DNA of 64,000 bases from Paulownia fortunei (lineage: Eukaryota; Streptophyta; Magnoliopsida; Lamiales; Paulowniaceae). Below are positions 11,269 to 25,824 of this stretch, one piece after another. The position numbers were made by a program, and so were the translations under genes. The DNA is taken from positions 1,768,729-1,832,728 of the forward strand of contig CM033110.1 of the NCBI GenBank assembly GCA_019321725.1, given 5' to 3'. The notes under the pieces are model-generated. The model ran no database searches. It saw nothing but the letters and a program-made list of their open reading frames with translations, and had not been told where the DNA came from. Within the stretch, counting starts at the first letter, position 1. Each line of letters opens with the position of its first letter.

Positions 11269-12271
11269 TGGAAGTTCAAAACTAATTTTTAATCCCCAAC
11301 TTTTAATGGAAACTCGCCCTTTAAAACTGTAGGAAATACACATCGTATTGATTCATAATTTTAATTTAATAATTTAAAACATATCCAATAATTTATGCTT
11401 TGCAATTACTCCACATATATGAATAAGCTAAGATAAAAGAGATGTCAAAATCTTCCTCCAAGAAAGTCCAACAGGAAAAGAGAAAGAGAAGATGAAGTCT
11501 AACTCCTCCCAAATGGAAAATGGAAGCAAATCATGTCGTTTATTGGGGAAAAAAAAGAAAGAAAACTTGTATAGGGACTTGGACAGAATTTTCCAAATAG
11601 AAAAACATGTTTCATGGAAATGAAGTCTCTTTTACTTGTCCTCATTACATGCTAAAAGATGAAAAATTCCATAGACTTCCTTGTCAATAATTTGTGTTTA
11701 ATCCTATTACATCTCATCTTTTACTTTTTCCATCTGAATGTCACCAAGTCACCTCAAAAAAATTGGACTTTTTATCATATGAATTTTTTTTTTAGTTAAA
11801 GTCGTATGTATTTAGATAGAGTTAGGCATGGTCCCCTACTAATAAACAAATTGAAAATTGAAAATAAGAAGTGCTTACACATTTTACAATGAGAAAAATA
11901 AAATGAAAATTCTATTTCTATAGAATCGATTTTGGAAGGATCAAATTATAATTACTGAAAAAAAGAGTTTAAAAAGATGATTAAAGCTAACATACAACTT
12001 ATGTTTCTCACATGAAATAAGTTATATTTGAAAGAATAATCGATAATTAATTTTTTTTTCTACAATTTAATTCAACTATGATCACTCGATCGTACTAAAC
12101 AATTATTAAACCTATCCTCTAAGTGTTGAGTGGTTCTAGTATGGTTTTTGCGAATGTCCGTCCCCAACCCATCTAAATCTTTTAATTTGCGGGGATCTAC
12201 GTGGGTCCCACAAATCAACGATAATTGTACTGATAGGTCGATACTCATCAAGGACTTTCCACTAATCCATG
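11267..12271. other. Intergenic, AT-rich
   Basis: No supported gene. Short overlapping ORFs on both strands near 12072-12321 are mutual shadows and match nothing I know. Confidence 0.35.
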
Positions 12272-12272
12272 G

Positions 12273-12352
12273 AGGGTTGTATGAAATTATTAAAGATCTG
12301 CACACACACACACATAGTTAGGGTTGTCTGGAATTATTAAAGATCTGCACAA
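12273..12352. repeat. Short tandem duplication around a CA tract
   Basis: GGTTGT, then ATTATTAAAGATCTGCACA, occurs twice (12273-12304 and 12322-12352), separated by a (CA)n tract and TAGTTA. Confidence 0.75.
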
Positions 12353-12970
12353 ACATAGTAGTGTAGTGGGAAAAGAAACTAAAAACCTACTATTGGAAAT
12401 GGAAGTTGGAAGTGAAACTTTCATGTGATTATGTCTAAGGTCCTACTTTTGGAGAACTCAAATTTGTGGTATTTAGGGGTCCACTCCTAAGAAAGTGATT
12501 GTACCTCCTAAGAGGAAAATGTTAAAATGGGGTTGTTTGTAGTTTGTACCCTCCTCAAATAATTGTGAATTTTGTGCTGAGAATGGAGAGGATGGTATAG
12601 TAGACTGCAAAAGGCAAAGAAACAAGTCCTCATAAACTGGTTTTCCATGTACTTGGGGAAGGGATGGACAATCTTGGCCACAGATGATAAGTGAGAACAT
12701 GGCCACATACAATTTTAGTGGTAGCTGATTTTTATTTTTATTTTATTCTTTGGTTTTTATTCTTTGGTTTGGGTGTGGATGATTGGGACATCACATAATA
12801 GGCCAAGGCTCTTTAACTTGTCTGATTCCATTAGGATGATATTGGTCCCAAAGCAGATGGAATGATATTGGTCCCAAAGCAAAACACTTTTATTTGACAT
12901 ATTCCTACAAATTTTGTGCTTTATAACTTGCATAATTCATATATTTGGGTCTTTTTTTTCAAAAAGGAGG
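12353..12970. other. Intergenic, slightly less AT-rich
   Basis: Minus-strand ORFs of 66 and 79 codons overlap at 12473-12712 in different frames. Neither has a recognisable motif. A perfect direct repeat (GATGATATTGGTCCCAAAGC-like) occurs at about 12835-12881. Confidence 0.35.
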
Positions 12971-12971
12971 G

Positions 12972-13224
12972 GGTTATTATAAAAATTATCCCTAATGTTT
13001 GGACTATTTATAAAAGCTACCCCTTTAAGTTTATAAACTATAAATACTCTTTAATATTTGTTTGTATTTTGAAAATTGCACCTATTGGAGGATTTTTTAT
13101 ATAATACAGATAAATTTAATGGGTATTTGTAATACTTCAAGAAGAAGGTATTTGTAATTTATAAACTTAAAAGATAGTTTCTGAAAATATGCTAAATTTC
13201 AAGGGTAATTTTTATAATTAAACC
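12972..13224. mobile_element. Short MITE with long (about 75 bp) inverted ends
   Basis: The left arm has TTATAAAAATTATCCCTAAT, then ACCCCTTTAAGTTTATAAACTA. The reverse complement of the right arm has TTATAAAAATTACCCTTGAA, then ATCTTTTAAGTTTATAAATT, in the same order. The element could fold into one long hairpin. No coding capacity and no clear target duplication. Confidence 0.7.
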
Positions 13225-13617
13225 AAAAAAGAAAAGAGTAAAGAAGAAAAGGATGGTTAGTAGATGTATAAGGTGTTACTCCTATAAATGGCAATGGATT
13301 TAGAGTGTTAAAACTAGTAAAAAATAGCAAGAATAACAATCTACCCCTTGTACTGAAGGGCACCATTGCTAGTATGGTTGTTTGAGTGATAAAATGAGAC
13401 AATAATTGAACCAAGAATTCAAAAAAGGCAAATTCTTTTGCATCATTGGTCAGGGAGTTCTTCTGTTATTAGTCATAAGATGCCCATAATCATTTTTAGA
13501 TTTCTATTTAAAATTTGGTATTTTATTTTGTATTTAGTATTTACTAATGCACAAAATATATGTATTAAAGGCAATGAGAAAATAATTAAATTGAAATATA
13601 TATATATATAAATATAT
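13225..13617. other. Intergenic, no gene seen
   Basis: Contains only a random 71-codon minus-strand ORF. Confidence 0.35.
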
Positions 13618-13760
13618 AATACTATTCTCATAATCGGATCGGATCGCTCAATCCGATTAGCTCTAAATAACTGTTTTTGCAGTTAAACCGTTCAAAATCA
13701 AATCAAAAGTCGGTCAAATCGATCAAAATCGACCAAATCGTTCAAATCATTCTTTTATAT
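13618..13760. repeat. Fragment of a dispersed repeat family (ATCGGATCG ends)
   Basis: CTATTCTCATAATCGGATCG resembles the ends at 29538 (GTATTTTCATAATTGGATCG) and at 41612 on the minus strand (GTATTTTCATAATCGAATC). It is followed by repeated CAAATCGATC/TCGACCAAATCG words. No opposite end was found, so it is probably truncated. Confidence 0.5.
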
Positions 13761-14180
13761 TATTTTAAAACAAAAGATTCCAACTGATAATTGATTGGTA
13801 TGGTATATATTTTTTGACTTAATTAGCTAAAGTCACATTCAACCTCAAATCGCATAGAAGGACCATTAACTTGGCTATTGGCCTGGATGCTGAGAATACC
13901 AATTATATTTTGATTCTTCCACCATCACCCAATTAGACTATTATTATTCATCACGAGTGAAAGTGATGGAAAACTGCAAAATCGTTGGAAAATAATTTTT
14001 TTTTTTTTTTTCTTGGCCAAGTTGAACCACAACCACCCCATTGAATGTAACAAAGCAAGTAAATACAATATGGCTGATGTACCAGTCCAATTTTAGTAAT
14101 TTGCTTTTCTGAGTTGGTGGAAATAATGTTGTGGGTACAATAATTAATTTCTAGGCAAAAAACTGAGAGAACAAACAGAA

Positions 14181-14223
14181 CACACACACACACACATGTA
14201 TGTGTGTGTATATATATATATAT
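14181..14223. repeat. CA/TG/TA compound microsatellite
   Basis: (CA)8, then TGTATGTGTGTG, then (TA)n. The strand-symmetric layout could form a hairpin. Confidence 0.85.
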
Positions 14224-15439
14224 GATGTACTAAATTATAATTTGAGGAAAAAAAATAAGAGGTGCAGTGTAATATGACAAAAGCCACCATATAAGAGAGC
14301 CTATCAACAACACATTTGTAAAATAGTCATATTTTAATTTAACTCAAAAATATAAAATCGTAGCTAAACAAGATTTACAAGCTAACGAGGCCTAAAAAAC
14401 CCATGAAGCTCAAGTCCTACGTTAAAAATTTATAAATATCCTTTTTATGTCATTTTAAAAGTACGTCAGTTATATTATGTATTTACAGTTTTCAATTCAC
14501 AGTTTATTATCACTAACTCTAATTTTCATTTATCATTTGCTCCGACTCTAATTTGAGTATTAAAATATTTTTGTTGGACAATTCCGACGCCCTAATAATT
14601 TTTATGTGTCGCAGATAAAAACTCACCTAAGAATTGATAACTAGCGAGGAATATACGCTTTTTGAGAAATAGAATTCATGCCATATCAATATGTTGTTTT
14701 TATTATGTATAAGATTTAAGTAAGAAGTTATGAAACAATGAAGGTCAAGCTAATATGAAATCGACTTGAAAGGAAGAGGCCAATTCTCTGGAATATAACC
14801 GTCCAGAATTTGATTTAATATTGAGTTTTCCTTTGATTTTACAAAAACCAACATGTCAAATGTTGTCAAATAAACAAAGAAACAAAAAAATTCAAGGCAA
14901 AGATAGTAGAGATATATATATATAAATATGGGAGACGTAAATAGCTGTGGATACTATTGACCTTGGGATAAAAAAGAACATTGTGGAGCCTCACAGTCCA
15001 CACCCAGCTTCTGCTTTTGTTTTTGTCAATCACAATCATTTAATTCAAATTAAATTATATGCATTACAATTTCAAGTCCAATGCTCATTTTTCTTTGCAA
15101 ATATTTAAAGATAATTTCTTCTTCTATTCTTTTAAAAATATTCTTTTTTTTAACTAATAATATGACATCACTAATTTTTTACCACTATTTTTTATGCTTA
15201 ATTTTTATTTTTGAACTCTATGTGATTCAATTTGAAATAGTCAAAATAAGACTAATGAAATATTATTTATACATTTTTTTATGATCAGCATTCATAAAAT
15301 TATGATCGAATTTGATTATCGATTATAAAAAATATATATATAATAATAATTGATTTGTAATTTTCTATTCAATTTTAAAAAAAATTGAAAAAGAGGAGAA
15401 AGGTAAAGAAAGTAAAAGAGAATGTTTGCTTCTGTTACG
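14224..15439. other. Intergenic, AT-rich
   Basis: No ORF or repeat boundary could be supported. Confidence 0.35.
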
Positions 15440-15610
15440 TTCACATAATAGAGCCCGTGGGCCATGGTACCAAGGCCCAATAGGAAGTCCACAGATTGTC
15501 CTCCCAGAAATTTGCCACGCGTAAAGCCCACTCCACACATGTCCATAACTCCCCTCACTTTCAACTCGCCCGTGTCAATTTTGTACGAGTGGTTTTGTGG
15601 CTTTTGGCCT
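15440..15610. promoter_or_regulatory. GC-richer island with GGCCCA/GCCCA motifs, no adjacent gene
   Basis: Contains GAGCCCGTGGGCCATGG, AAGGCCCAAT, CCACGCGTAAAGCCCACTC and ACTCGCCCGTG within 120 bp. The island stands out from its AT-rich surroundings. ORFs of 102 (minus) and 64 (plus) codons cover it, but neither is recognisable. It may be a relic promoter or exon. Confidence 0.25.
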
Positions 15611-15990
15611 TTACATGATGGCAATAAGGCATGTTCTAAATCCGTCCGTTTTATTTAGGTGTCTTTAAAAAGTTATAAATAAATTTGACGTGGATTTTAA
15701 ATTTTATTTTTAATTTTTTTTATCTTGAACTCGTTTGTTTATTATTTTTATTTTAATATGTATATATAAGTAATATTATATTTTAAAAAAAATATTTTTT
15801 AAAAAATTTAGTGATTTTATATTTTTTAATTATTTTTAAAATTATAAAATTGGTCTAATAGATTTAGCGGATCTAACCAAACCTGGTGAGTTCGAGGTGG
15901 GGTGGGTCTCGACTCTTTAAAAATTTTGATGAAACGAATCTCAAATTTGAATTTTGATCTAAACCAGTCCCATTATCTTTTACTCATTCT

Positions 15991-16018
15991 CCTTATATAT
16001 ATATATATATATATATAA
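15991..16018. repeat. (TA)n microsatellite
   Basis: About 13 TA units. Confidence 0.85.
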
Positions 16019-16526
16019 TATTTTTTAAATTTATTTTGTATTTAAAGTAATATAACATTACTAACTATCAATATCTCCATATCTCAATGAATGTCTTTAT
16101 CACTCATTACGAACTCTTACATTTCTATCATTATTTTTATAAATAAAATTATATGTAAAATATTTGCATCCTCCATCTCAAAATTAGGTATGCATTTAAT
16201 TCAACCCGAAATTTTAAATTAAGGTTCAAAAAATATGAAAAAAATTTAAAGTACTTCAATAATTTTATCTGTAAAAATTTTGGTTGAGAGTGAACTCTAT
16301 CTACTTAAAAAGTGAAAGGATTTTTTAAAAAAAAAAATCATTTAAAAAAATTAAATATTATGTGAATAGATTAAGAAAAGATAAAAACTAATTTTGAAAC
16401 GGAAGAGTACCATTTTACCCCTAGTTAAAACTTCCTACTCTTATTTTGGATGTAGGGAGTATTTTTTTTTTTTTTTCCTCCTTTGCTTTAGGTTTTGGGT
16501 GGGTGTTAATGGTTTCCATCCCACCT

Positions 16527-16717
16527 TTTTAGAAGGGTATTTTGAATTTTTTATTTTAATTTAATATTTTATCTTATATATATATATATATATATATATT
16601 TTATAAAATAAAATTTAAAATTTTAGAAGGGTATTTTGAATTTTTTATTTTAATTTAATATTTTATCTTATATTATATATATATATAAATATATTTAAAA
16701 AAAATAAAATTTTAAAT
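16527..16717. repeat. Two-copy tandem duplication, period 94 bp
   Basis: TTTTAGAAGGGTATTTTGAA starts at 16527 and again at 16621. Each copy continues through ATTTTAATTTAATATTTTATC into a (TA)n tract and an AAATAAAATTT end. The copies are almost identical outside the TA tract, so the duplication is recent. Confidence 0.9.
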
Positions 16718-16905
16718 TAATTTTAAATTTAACGTGTATTTACAAAACGAAATATATCAAGTGCTTTAGAGTAATCACAAAAACCATTGCAATTTCATAA
16801 ATATTTATTTTGCATGGCCAAGCTTCACTTTATACGATGAACCATTTAATTCACGATATGGGGCCAAGTCCACTAGTGCGACGCCGCGTGTACTCCTGTC
16901 TTGCC

Positions 16906-16912
16906 TATATAT
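16906..16912 (+). promoter_or_regulatory. TATA box of the MIPS gene
   Basis: TATATAT in CCTATATATGCG, 166 bp upstream of the MIPS ATG. It is followed about 30 bp later by a CA-rich 5' UTR start. Upstream, GACGCCGCGTG is a possible ABRE/G-box-like core. Confidence 0.55.
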
Positions 16913-17077
16913 GCGTGGCTCTTGGTGCCAACTGAGAAAACACACACAACACACACTGTGAAGATCAAGGAGAGGGATACATCTGTTTTCCAATCCTAAA
17001 GCCTTGGCGATAAACATTCTTCTTTTATCTCTTTTCAACGAATTTTGTTGTTTTTGAGTGGAAAAATAAGGGGAAAA

Positions 17078-20302
<3,225 letters not shown>

Positions 20303-20387
20303 AAATGTGTGTGGGAAGATTGGTTCAACATATGAGCACAAGACCACCTTCCTTTCTTCTTTTGCTTCTGTTTTTTTTTTTTTTTTA

Positions 20388-20413
20388 AATATATATATAT
20401 ATATATATATATA
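20388..20413. repeat. (TA)n microsatellite in the MIPS 3' UTR
   Basis: It follows a T15-20 run, about 85 bp after the MIPS stop, so it probably lies in or just beyond the 3' UTR. Confidence 0.85.
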
Positions 20414-23400
20414 AATATAAATCTAGTATATGAAATGACCAAGTGTTGGGATGTTATATTGTGGCCCGAATTTTCTCTTCTTCTTCTTTCTTTTTTTTTC
20501 CTTTTAGTTTCTTGTAGCTATGGCAAGTGTATTTTATCTGCTTTGCAGTCCTGTATCGGAATTGGGATTATAATGAATATTGTTCATTAGTTTGTAAACT
20601 TTTGTCTATTTGGTCTCTCATTTTTCCCTGTATGTTCATAATTGAGAGCGTATACGGCGCAACTTCGATATTATTTAATATATTTATTAGATACTTAAAG
20701 AGGTTATAAAATATTTTAGAATATACTATAAAAAATTTAAAAGATGAGCTAAGGTTTGAAAATATTATGCACGATTTTATATGGTTTTCAGATAAATATA
20801 AAAGATCTCGAATTATATTATAAAATATAAATAAACTATTTGTACAAAAATTTTAAACTCATCATATACGTCTTATTAATTCTTTAAAGACTTATTTTAA
20901 AAAAATCTTTTAATACTTTTTAAGTTTGAAAAGGATTAAGTTTGTACAATGTTTTAAATAATCTTAAACACATCTAGACAATACACGGGCCAGGGGCGAC
21001 AAATTACCACACCCCTTCTTATATTAACTGTATTACAAGACAATTAGGTGAAAATTAAGATTGAAACTTTTATCCCGTATTAAATGTGAGAAATATAAAA
21101 GAATTTTGCCAAAATCTCTTGTCGGGCCTTCATTTGAAGCATTTTCTAGACAGGTCAATGAGGAAAACATTATTTAATAGTTATTTATTTGGCATATTTA
21201 TTCAATTTAGTTTACTATGTCTGAAAACTATTTAATCCCTTCTTGTGTTTACTTTGCAAAGTTGCAATTAAGACCTGAAACATTACAAAATCTTCAAAAA
21301 TATTGAGATGTGTGCAACGTGGGACAGTTATTCCTCAAAAGTACAAAATAGATGGAATAATCTAAGACGTGCACTAATATGTCCAAATTCTATAAATAGT
21401 CATGAGAGTTGTATTATAAGTGTTATGCAAGTTGCAATGTCTTCAATTCTCTAAAATAGAACCATTGATTTTTTTTTATGGTTGCATATTTATGAACTGA
21501 AAATATAGAGATTCATAAATAACGATTATATGGCCACAGATTATATTGAGTAGTTAAGATATTTGTATACTAATATGACCCCAACAAAACTCAGGATTGA
21601 TGTTAGAAAAGTTAAAATAGAGTTATTATATTTTAATGAGTTATAATTCTATATACCGTACATTAATTATTCAGATGTTAATCATTTATATATAATAATA
21701 ATGATGTGATGAAAAAAGAATTAAAAATTCTAATTCGATTTTACTTATTTTTGAATAGATCTAAACAACATTTCTCATCTTTCTCCATGTTTAACGATTG
21801 GAGATCTTTATGAGATTTAATTTATTTTGTGTTGATTAAAACATGCTCATACTAATATTTATTGATAAAACTTTATCTCATTCATCAAATAAAGTTTTAC
21901 TTAAAAACTAGTACATATTTATTGAAGTGAAAGGTACCTTGATAGGGTTGCAATGGATGGCCATGAATAAAAGATCAAGTTTGTTATGTAATGGTTGTAT
22001 TCCTCTGTTTTATTAATGAAGCATAGCAATTTTATATGAACCTTGATTGCAAAGAAAATCCAATGTTTTCCATATCAACCTCCAGTTACAATGCTAATGG
22101 GTAGTGGATGTCATAATTATAACACAATTTTCCACATCGAAGTCTAATTTTTGTCTACATGAATTTTTACTATAATCAAAATTTCCTCCAAAAGCATGCT
22201 AATTAGTTTTGGCGTATCAAGTTATGTTCAAAACCATGTTAATTTTTATTATATTCTTTTAAGTCTTTACATCTATTGGTTATTATTAGTCAGTACATTC
22301 ATTCACTCATACTCAATTTTCAGAACATTCATTATGGTTGCCTGAGAGATTTGACATCTTTGCTGGAAAACTTTAATTTTCTATACATTGGGATAGGTTC
22401 CAATGTGTAATCAGGTTGGACTTAGTATTTTAGCTCAATTAATAAATTATTATTTATTTATATATAAAATTAATTTTTTATTGTAATTTTTTTTTACTAT
22501 TTATTAAAAATTAAAATGTAAATATAAATATAATATGTGATACATATACATAATATTCCATATATATTATATTTGCCTAAGTATTTGAATAAAAAATATT
22601 TTTTAAATAAAAATAAAAATTATTTATAATTCAATCAATACAAAACAAAAATTAATTTATAAAGTTAGAAAAAAATATGGTCTGAATATTGAAATAACTC
22701 TCTTAATTTAATCACAATCTTAAGGTTCATTATTAAGTATCCAAAAACTTTCTTATTATAATAAAAAAAATCTTAAAATGAAATACAATTTATATAAGTA
22801 GCTATACATTTTTCAAAAACTTACTTTTGAAAAAATCTAATCATGATAAACATTTTAAACAAAAAAAAATAGTTTTAATTTTTTGATTGTAATATTGTGA
22901 AATTGTATCCCATAGGATAAAAGAAATGATATAAGAATCTAATTTTATTAGACCAAATAAAATTAAAATATAAATAAAATGCAAAGTATTGAATAAAAGA
23001 AATTTAATAAAAAATGAATAAATTAAGTAAATGTGAATGAAAATATTTTAAGAAATCAATGAAATAAAAATATTTTCAAAAAGCTAATGAAGTTTGTAAC
23101 TACTTTTATTATGAAAGAGACTCGTTATTAAAATAAAAATAATTCTTAACATTAATAAAAATTTATAATAATATATTAAAAATAAATTTTGCCAATTATG
23201 TTTTCTTCCCAAAACTAGTGCAAGAATCTAAATATTATTCCATAACCATTAACTAAATCAAATATTTTTTACATTATGAAAAACCTACACTCATGATTTC
23301 TTGCAAAATAAAAATTAGTATAATTTTAAATAATAAACAACGAAAGTGAAATCAAATAAGTTAAAAATTAAAAAAAATAAAACTAAAAAATAACAACAAT

Positions 23401-23999
23401 GAGTATTTTTTTACTAAAATATGCTATATTTGTAGAAATAAATCAAAATAAAATTTAAAAATTTGTACAAATACGTTTTAGAACTTTGTATTAATAATAA
23501 ATTCCATAATCTAAAATTTTTGAAAAAATAAAATTTAAAAATAATTTTACGACATCTCTAAATTTATCAAATTTACATATTCAAATAGAATTATGAAAAT
23601 TCGAAGAGACGACTAAAATAATTTAATTATTCAAGAGAGAGCAAATTTTTAAATTTATTAATACTTATATTAAAAATATAATTATAAAAAATTAAATGGG
23701 ACGGCTGCACCTGCCACCCCTAACTCGGCCATTGTGTGTAATTTTATATTTAACTCTATCCCTTTCGAGCTATGCAAACAAAATGTATCGAAGATAGCAT
23801 CAAGTCCCATAATTTCAAAAATATATCAAACCCCCAACTATGAACATTTTAAAAGTTATATTAGGTTCTGAAACTTCTTCAATTTGCTCTAGATAGTTCA
23901 GAAACAATACCCAAAATGTATAGATTCACATACACTTTTCATATATATAACATCAATTAAACAAAAAAATTAATTGCTTATTGCTGTTCATGGAAACAA
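20414..23999. other. Long AT-rich intergenic stretch
   Basis: No credible ORF or RNA gene over 3.5 kb. Poly-A/T-rich DNA dominates 22.4-23.7 kb. A short less AT-rich patch (GACGGCTGCACCTGCCACCC) lies at about 23700. TTTTCCACATCGAAG at about 22129 weakly resembles the snRNA upstream element, but no snRNA follows it. Confidence 0.4.
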
Positions 24000-24079
24000 A
24001 ATGATGAATTAAGTGAACGAAAACAAAATATTGAAATTTTGAAATATGTATGAGATATGTTTTCCAAAGCTATATTTGC

Positions 24080-24175
24080 CTCTCTCGTTGTTTGAGTTTG
24101 CTTCATTGATTTACTGACAAATATTGCTCCTCTCGTTGTTTGAGTTTGCATTAGGAATTCACTAACAAATAGATG
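24080..24175. repeat. Short tandem repeat (about 54-bp period)
   Basis: CTCTCGTTGTTTGAGTTTGC occurs twice, each followed by a related CATT...TCACTGACAAATA/TCACTAACAAATA segment. A 78-codon minus-strand ORF reads through both copies (MQTQTTR and MKQTQTTR) and is probably not real. Confidence 0.75.
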
Positions 24176-24546
24176 ATATAACAAGTCTTGTACATATTTT
24201 GACGCGAGTAGCAACTAAAAAAACACTTAAGAACAAGAATACAATAAAAATTGGAATATGAAGAAATTTTTTTAGAATTTAATCTTTTAAGGATCTTGTG
24301 AATATTTAAAGGTGATTCGAAACTTTATTTTTTCTTTGTATTTATAGATTCCAAGTCACCTTTTCAAAGAGACCAAATTACCATAAATGAATGAATATGT
24401 AATAAATGCAAAGACACATCTATTCATTTAAAAAATTGAATGAAATAATAAATTCATTCATTCATTGAATGAATTAAAGCATCAATTCACAAACAACTTT
24501 TCATTTTTTCACAAACAATTTCTAACATTCCATTCATGATACAAAC

Positions 24547-25395
24547 TAGGGTGTACACGATTTGGTAAACCGACTAAATCATGCCGAAATAAAAAATTTA
24601 ATATAAACTAAAATCGAACCAAAAAGTTTTGTTCGGTATACAGTATGCATTTTTTCAAAATTTTAGTATTCGGTTCGATTTTGAGTTCACTATACCATAC
24701 CGAACCGAATACCGATTTTTATTTTTTTTGTAATTTATATTTTTAAAACATTGTTGATTAATTTTGACATTTTAAGTATTTCTTAATCTATTATCTTTAT
24801 ATTCAATTGTTTAGTAATTAATTAATAATTATTTAATTGGTGCTTATGAAAATAATTAAAATTTAATTTAATAAAAATAATATATATATATATATATATA
24901 TTATTTTTAATAACTAAAAGAGTGCAATTTTTTTTGTTTGATGAAATGCATCACCAAAATATCGATTGAATACTCACCACTTACGAATTAAACTAAATAT
25001 AATTTGATTCCTTAATTGTTTATTGTTAGTTACAAATGGAACAAATATATAAGCATATTTTTTGTTTTCACCAATTTAATTATTTACATTTGTCCAAATA
25101 ATAGCCATTTATGATTAAAAATAAATTCTAAAAAATAGTACAAATGATTGAATTATATTTTTTATAAGTTACAGCTCCTTAATTAATAATTGTTATGCAT
25201 AAATTCTTGAAAAAAAAGGGAGTAATTTTTTTTAATAAATTTCGATTTTACTTAAATCATACCGAATTACCTAATTTTTTTCGGTAATTATTGAACCGAA
25301 CCGATTTATTTCAGTTCGGTATTCGGTTTGAAAAATTTTCGTACATACCGAAATTTTGATTTAATTTGATATGATTTTATCGAATGCACACTCTA
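24547..25395. mobile_element. Non-autonomous hAT-like element, 849 bp, with 8-bp TSD
   Basis: The left end is TAGGGTGTACACGATTTGGT; the reverse complement of the right end is TAGAGTGTGCATTCGATAAA. Flanks are ATACAAAC (24539-24546) and GTACAAAC (25396-25403), an 8-bp duplication with one mismatch, as expected for hAT. Subterminal regions are dense in TTCGGT/ACCGAA words, likely transposase-binding repeats. The interior is AT-rich with a (TA)n tract and no transposase ORF. Confidence 0.82.
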
Positions 25396-25403
25396 GTACA
25401 AAC

Positions 25404-25824
25404 ATAAACTAGTCATTTACAAGAAACTACTTCTTGTTTAGATAATCAACCTTAGTAATTGCTTGTGCAACCATAGTCTTGCAATGTTTATGCAATTGAT
25501 GCAAGACCATTAGTTCCTTCCTTTATGTCCAAATACACTTAAGTTGTATTTGGATGCAAGAATTTAAATTCGAGGGAAAAAATTGTGGGGAGGATTTCAA
25601 TTAACTTTTTATAAAATGTATTTGAAATCCATCATAATGATATAAAAAATAACTCAAAACAAGAGTTTAAGAATTTGAAATTCATTTAGTCAAACAAATT
25701 CAATGAATTTGTTATTATAAATTTAAAATTTTTAACTTCAAATTCATCAATCCAAATAAAGTCTTATAAATATATATATTTATGTCTATATAGAGGGGTA
25801 TATATATATATGCAATATATATTG
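25404..25824. other. 3' flank of the FLZ gene
   Basis: AT-rich, with two short (TA)n runs at about 25770 and 25800. It holds the minus-strand FLZ 3' UTR. Plus-strand ORFs over the FLZ exon are shadows. Confidence 0.4.

Noticed and set aside
12072..12712. Several 60-80 codon ORFs on both strands
   Set aside because: They overlap one another in different frames, lack motifs and show no splice or promoter context.
22125..22140. TTTTCCACATCGAAG, resembling the snRNA upstream element
   Set aside because: Two mismatches to RTCCCACATCG and no snRNA-like sequence 60-75 nt downstream.
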